A stretch of 7,037 nt of DNA, from the NCBI GenBank assembly GCA_013154205.1, contig JAADCY010000152.1, positions 1-7,037 on the forward strand, in the 5' to 3' direction. This stretch comes from Thermoproteota archaeon (lineage in GTDB: Archaea; Thermoproteota; Thermoprotei_A; Sulfolobales; Desulfurococcaceae). The notes under the pieces are model-generated. The model worked only from the letters and a program-made list of their open reading frames with translations, searched no databases and had not been told where the DNA came from. Shown here piece by piece: positions 5,076 to 7,037 of this stretch. Each line of letters opens with the position of its first letter. Within the stretch, counting starts at the first letter, position 1. The position numbers and the translations under genes are program-made.

Positions 5076-5092
5076 ACTAAAATAGAATAATA

Positions 5093-5098
5093 TTTTTT
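5093..5098 (+). terminator. T-tract terminator candidate after the 58-residue gene
   Basis: Six consecutive T bases lie 18 bp past the stop at 5075 and just before the convergent gene ending at 5107. Archaeal transcription often stops at such U-tracts. The run is short, so this is a candidate only. Confidence 0.35.
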
Positions 5099-5106
5099 CA
5101 AAGTTA

Positions 5107-6300
5107 TCAATAATAAGTTCGTAATAAGCTCTCTAGTTTTTCAGCATGTTTGCTACCATATTCTCTTATCATAATATAGAAATCTTTCTCTTTCTCATCA
5201 AAGTAGTCTTTTATATTTGAAATATATCGTAAATAATCTCTTCTTAACAGCTCATCTGTAGTTTTAATAATTTTAATAAATTCTAGTATATTTTCACGTA
5301 GTTCTTTATCGTTTAATTCTAATTCTTGGGCTATCATTTCAAACTCCTTTAATTCTAACTCCTTAATGTGTTGATCTTTCGTTTCATCCGTAATTGTAGG
5401 TGTTATCATTTCGATGATAAAGGGATCCATGGGTTCTAGGATTTCAAACAACTGATTTTGGATTTTCCAAGTAATTCTTTTACCTGGAATTTCGTCAAGA
5501 AGAGCAAGAAATTGACTATACGTGATTGATAGTTTTAAATAAGTTTTTAGTAATAAACCTAGAGGCGTACCAGATATAGCTTGTTGGCTGTCATGTAGTA
5601 TGTATTTTAAATAACGTAGGTGCATGTCTAAGTAATTTATTAGAAAACTTGGATCTGTATAAAGTTTTGATTTATACCTAATAAGTTCTTCTACCTCCTT
5701 TAAATAGAAAATATCACCTTTATTAAGTCCAGATTTAGTACACCTGGTTACAACATATTCCTCGTAATTTCCGATTTTTCTTCCTTTAAGATCCCATATA
5801 TAAGCAAGTCCACTCGATGTAAAATTAGTTGATCCGTAATACTTTATTGTATAAACAGCACTCGCTGTATTATGTATGTCATGATATATATGATAATATA
5901 TGACAAATTTAGCATGATTAAGAAACGCACAAACTGGTTTAGACGGATCATAAACTATTACATAACACTTATCTCTGAGATAATCCACAGCCTTCTGTTG
6001 TAGTTTTCTCATACTTGTTCTATTATGTTTTCCTCGTCCTCCAGGAAAATATGATGGAGCTGTGGTCCTAATTAAACATATAATTTTTCTAGGATCTATA
6101 CTACATATGTGTTTTATCCTATCAAGTAATCGGATACCTTTATACTTAACATAAGGTGATATAATCAGACTTGAAATATATAATACATTAAATGTGTTTT
6201 GCTTAAAGTCGATAGATCCTCTAAACATATTTTCAACGACTGACAATGTTCTGTTTAAGTCCTTTAAGGCATTATCCTCATACGAGTGTTTTATTATCAA
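5107..6300 (-). CDS. Phospholipase-D-superfamily protein with C-terminal helical domain
   Basis: Residues about 30-190 of this 397-residue protein look like one PLD-superfamily domain. A strand and loop (VLYISSLIISPY) are followed by the catalytic-type motif H129-A-K131 in NHAKFVIYY, then YYGSTNFTSSGLA (G156, S157, N159) and NYEEYVV (E180/E181). This is the HxK...GSxN...E order of HKD nucleases and phospholipases. The Asp that usually follows HxK is not obvious. One HKD motif implies a homodimer, as in Nuc- and BfiI-like nucleases. Residues 200-397 are mostly charged helices (KELELKEFEMIAQELELNDKELREN region) with no family I recognise; they may dimerise or bind a partner. The start is TTG at 6300, right after an in-frame TGA and with GGTGAT 5 nt upstream. 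It is strongly AT-rich and sits 67 bp downstream of a winged-helix gene on the same strand. It may be a DNA-processing or defence nuclease; the activity is inferred. Confidence 0.75.
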   Translation of the reverse strand: MIIKHSYEDNALKDLNRTLSVVENMFRGSIDFKQNTFNVLYISSLIISPYVKYKGIRLLDRIKHICSIDPRKIICLIRTTAPSYFPGGRGKHNRTSMRKLQQKAVDYLRDKCYVIVYDPSKPVCAFLNHAKFVIYYHIYHDIHNTASAVYTIKYYGSTNFTSSGLAYIWDLKGRKIGNYEEYVVTRCTKSGLNKGDIFYLKEVEELIRYKSKLYTDPSFLINYLDMHLRYLKYILHDSQQAISGTPLGLLLKTYLKLSITYSQFLALLDEIPGKRITWKIQNQLFEILEPMDPFIIEMITPTITDETKDQHIKELELKEFEMIAQELELNDKELRENILEFIKIIKTTDELLRRDYLRYISNIKDYFDEKEKDFYIMIREYGSKHAEKLESLLRTYY

Positions 6301-6305
6301 AGTAA

Positions 6306-6311
6306 ATCACC
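6306..6311 (-). promoter_or_regulatory. Shine-Dalgarno GGTGAT supporting the TTG start of the PLD-like gene
   Basis: On the minus strand GGTGAT lies 5 nt before the TTG at 6300. The same hexamer precedes the GTG start at 1257, which supports both non-ATG starts. Confidence 0.6.
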
Positions 6312-6367
6312 AACTTAATAATGTAAATATTAATTGTATAACATAAAAGAATTCCGTTCTTCTCAAA

Positions 6368-6640
6368 CTATATTCTTTTATCAAGCCTATCTATTTCCTC
6401 TAGAAGCTCTAGAAGCTTTTTGCCTTTCTCGGTGAGTCTAACTACCCTGATATACCTATTTGCTACTCTTTTCTTCTCAGTAACTATGTATCCTTTATCT
6501 TCGAGGTACGGCATATATCTATCATAGAAAGCTGTTGAACCAGCTATAGCAATAACTTCGGATACTAACAGTTGTTGTTTCTCCTTCAGAGCCTTGAACA
6601 CCCTGTAAACCGTTGACAGCTTCATGTCCAGGATCTGCAT
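6368..6640 (-). CDS. Winged-helix transcriptional regulator
   Basis: This small winged-helix protein has a first helix (LSTVYRVFKALKEKQQ), a helix-turn-helix region (LLVSEVIAIAGSTAFYDRYMPYLEDKGYI) and a basic wing (TEKKRVANRYIRVVRLTEKGKKLLELLEEI) with the LTEKGKKLL signature. I start it at ATG 6640, giving 90 residues, because GGAG lies 6 nt upstream. An in-frame TTG at 6652 would add four residues, but it overlaps that Shine-Dalgarno sequence. It is divergent from a second winged-helix gene at 6781, and they share an upstream region with repeated TATAGAA motifs, which is typical of autoregulation. The PLD-like gene follows 67 bp downstream on the same strand and may be co-transcribed and controlled by this protein. 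The ligand is unknown; no metal-binding cysteines are present. Confidence 0.8.
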   Translation of the reverse strand: MQILDMKLSTVYRVFKALKEKQQLLVSEVIAIAGSTAFYDRYMPYLEDKGYIVTEKKRVANRYIRVVRLTEKGKKLLELLEEIDRLDKRI

Positions 6641-6662
6641 TTTAAACTCCAAAATCTAGAAT

Positions 6663-6674
6663 ATGGAATTAAAT
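6663..6674 (-). promoter_or_regulatory. TATA-like element of the 6640 winged-helix gene
   Basis: The minus strand reads GATTTAATTCC here, centred about 29 bp before the ATG at 6640. This fits a short-leader transcript. The region is AT-rich, so other TATA-like positions are possible. Confidence 0.35.
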
Positions 6675-6699
6675 CAAATAACTTTATCATTTACTTTTT

Positions 6700-6755
6700 A
6701 AATTATAGAATATAGAAACGCTTTTATCCTATATTTTACATTCTAAATTATAGAA
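6700..6755. promoter_or_regulatory. Operator-like repeats between divergent winged-helix genes
   Basis: AAATTATAGAA occurs exactly twice, at 6700-6710 and 6745-6755, with TATAGAAA again at 6711-6718. The second copy is part of a 15-bp inverted repeat, TTCTAAATTATAGAA (6741-6755), with TTCTA/TAGAA arms and a 5-bp spacer. It lies between the probable TATA element of the 6781 gene (CCTATATTTTA, about 6729-6739) and its start codon, where a bound dimeric winged-helix protein would block transcription. A similar TCTAGAATATGGAA occurs near 6655-6668 on the other gene's side. The repeats are visible; binding by either neighbour is inferred. Confidence 0.5.
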
Positions 6756-6780
6756 AGTAAGAGGTAGGAGTTGGGAGCGT

Positions 6781-7026
6781 ATGTCCTCAAGCCAATTATT
6801 AATCATGTTATCTCCTGCTGGAAGGATCCTTTATGCTCTTAAAAATGGGCCAAAGAATGCCGAAGAACTTCTGAAGGAAACCAGCTTATCTAAGAACACT
6901 GTATACTATCATCTAAAAGATCTCATTCACCACGGCTACGTAATTAAGATCGGCAAGGGACGGTACGCCATTACTGAGAAAGGCTTAGACATACTGCGAA
7001 AAATAATCCGTGTCCTTTCTCAATAA
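6781..7026 (+). CDS. ArsR-like winged-helix transcriptional regulator
   Basis: This 81-residue regulator shows a complete small winged-helix fold. Helix 1 is LSPAGRILYALKNGPKNAEEL. The helix-turn-helix follows (LLKETSLSKNTVYYHLKDLIHHGYV), in which NTVYYHLKDL is the recognition helix typical of ArsR-like and related archaeal regulators. The wing is IKIGKGRYAITEKGLDILRKI. It lacks the metal-sensing cysteines of classical ArsR. The ATG at 6781 has the purine-rich GAGGTAGGAG (6761-6770) upstream. It is transcribed away from the other winged-helix gene, and the shared region carries operator-like inverted repeats, so self- or cross-repression is likely. Nothing downstream is visible to show what it controls besides its neighbour. 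Confidence 0.85.
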   Translation: MSSSQLLIMLSPAGRILYALKNGPKNAEELLKETSLSKNTVYYHLKDLIHHGYVIKIGKGRYAITEKGLDILRKIIRVLSQ

Positions 7027-7037
7027 ACAAGTCTACC

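Noticed and set aside
1..7037. tRNA, rRNA, transposase or integrase
   Set aside because: No cloverleaf-like sequence, rRNA signature or recombinase motif was recognised on either strand, so mobile-element origin is only suggested by context.

Overview
The window looks like chromosomal or integrated-element DNA of a hyperthermophilic archaeon of the Thermoproteota (crenarchaeal) type. The grounds are archaeal TATA-box promoters, Shine-Dalgarno sequences of the GGTGAT/GAGGTGA kind, frequent TTG and GTG starts, AGG/ATA-rich codon use, several small winged-helix regulators, and relatives of the archaeal general transcription factors TFB and TBP. I would not name a genus. No rRNA, tRNA, CRISPR array or transposase is visible. 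Base composition is patchy: GC-rich at about 1-800 and 4140-5075, AT-rich elsewhere.

Layout, left to right. A 5'-truncated winged-helix/nuclease-like gene (+) runs in from the left edge and overlaps tail-to-tail with a small winged-helix gene (-). Next comes a gene-poor stretch with five tandem 12-bp units carrying TATAAAC-like cores, then a small three-helix membrane protein (+). A long minus-strand block follows. Read in its own direction (right to left) it holds a compact TFB-like gene, a TBP-like gene overlapping it by 4 nt, a secreted or membrane-anchored beta-rich protein, a four-helix membrane protein overlapping that by 4 nt, and finally the C-terminal half of a second TBP-like gene with no usable start codon.

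Upstream of the TFB-like gene, and divergent from it, is a 58-residue protein with a CxxC motif. Beyond it, on the minus strand, are a phospholipase-D-superfamily protein with one HxK...GSxN motif and, 67 bp upstream of that, a winged-helix regulator. The window ends with a divergent second winged-helix regulator. The shared upstream region between the two regulators carries repeated TATAGAA motifs.

The main point of interest is the TFB-like/TBP-like pair. The TFB-like protein keeps the GPEWR signature and two cyclin-like repeats, but has lost the zinc ligands and most of the linker. The TBP-like protein keeps its intercalating phenylalanines only in its first repeat. Their translational coupling, a second TBP-like copy nearby and a co-oriented membrane-protein pair suggest a dedicated alternative promoter-recognition module, perhaps driving the membrane genes or belonging to a mobile element. 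That function is inference; the homology and gene order are visible in the sequence.
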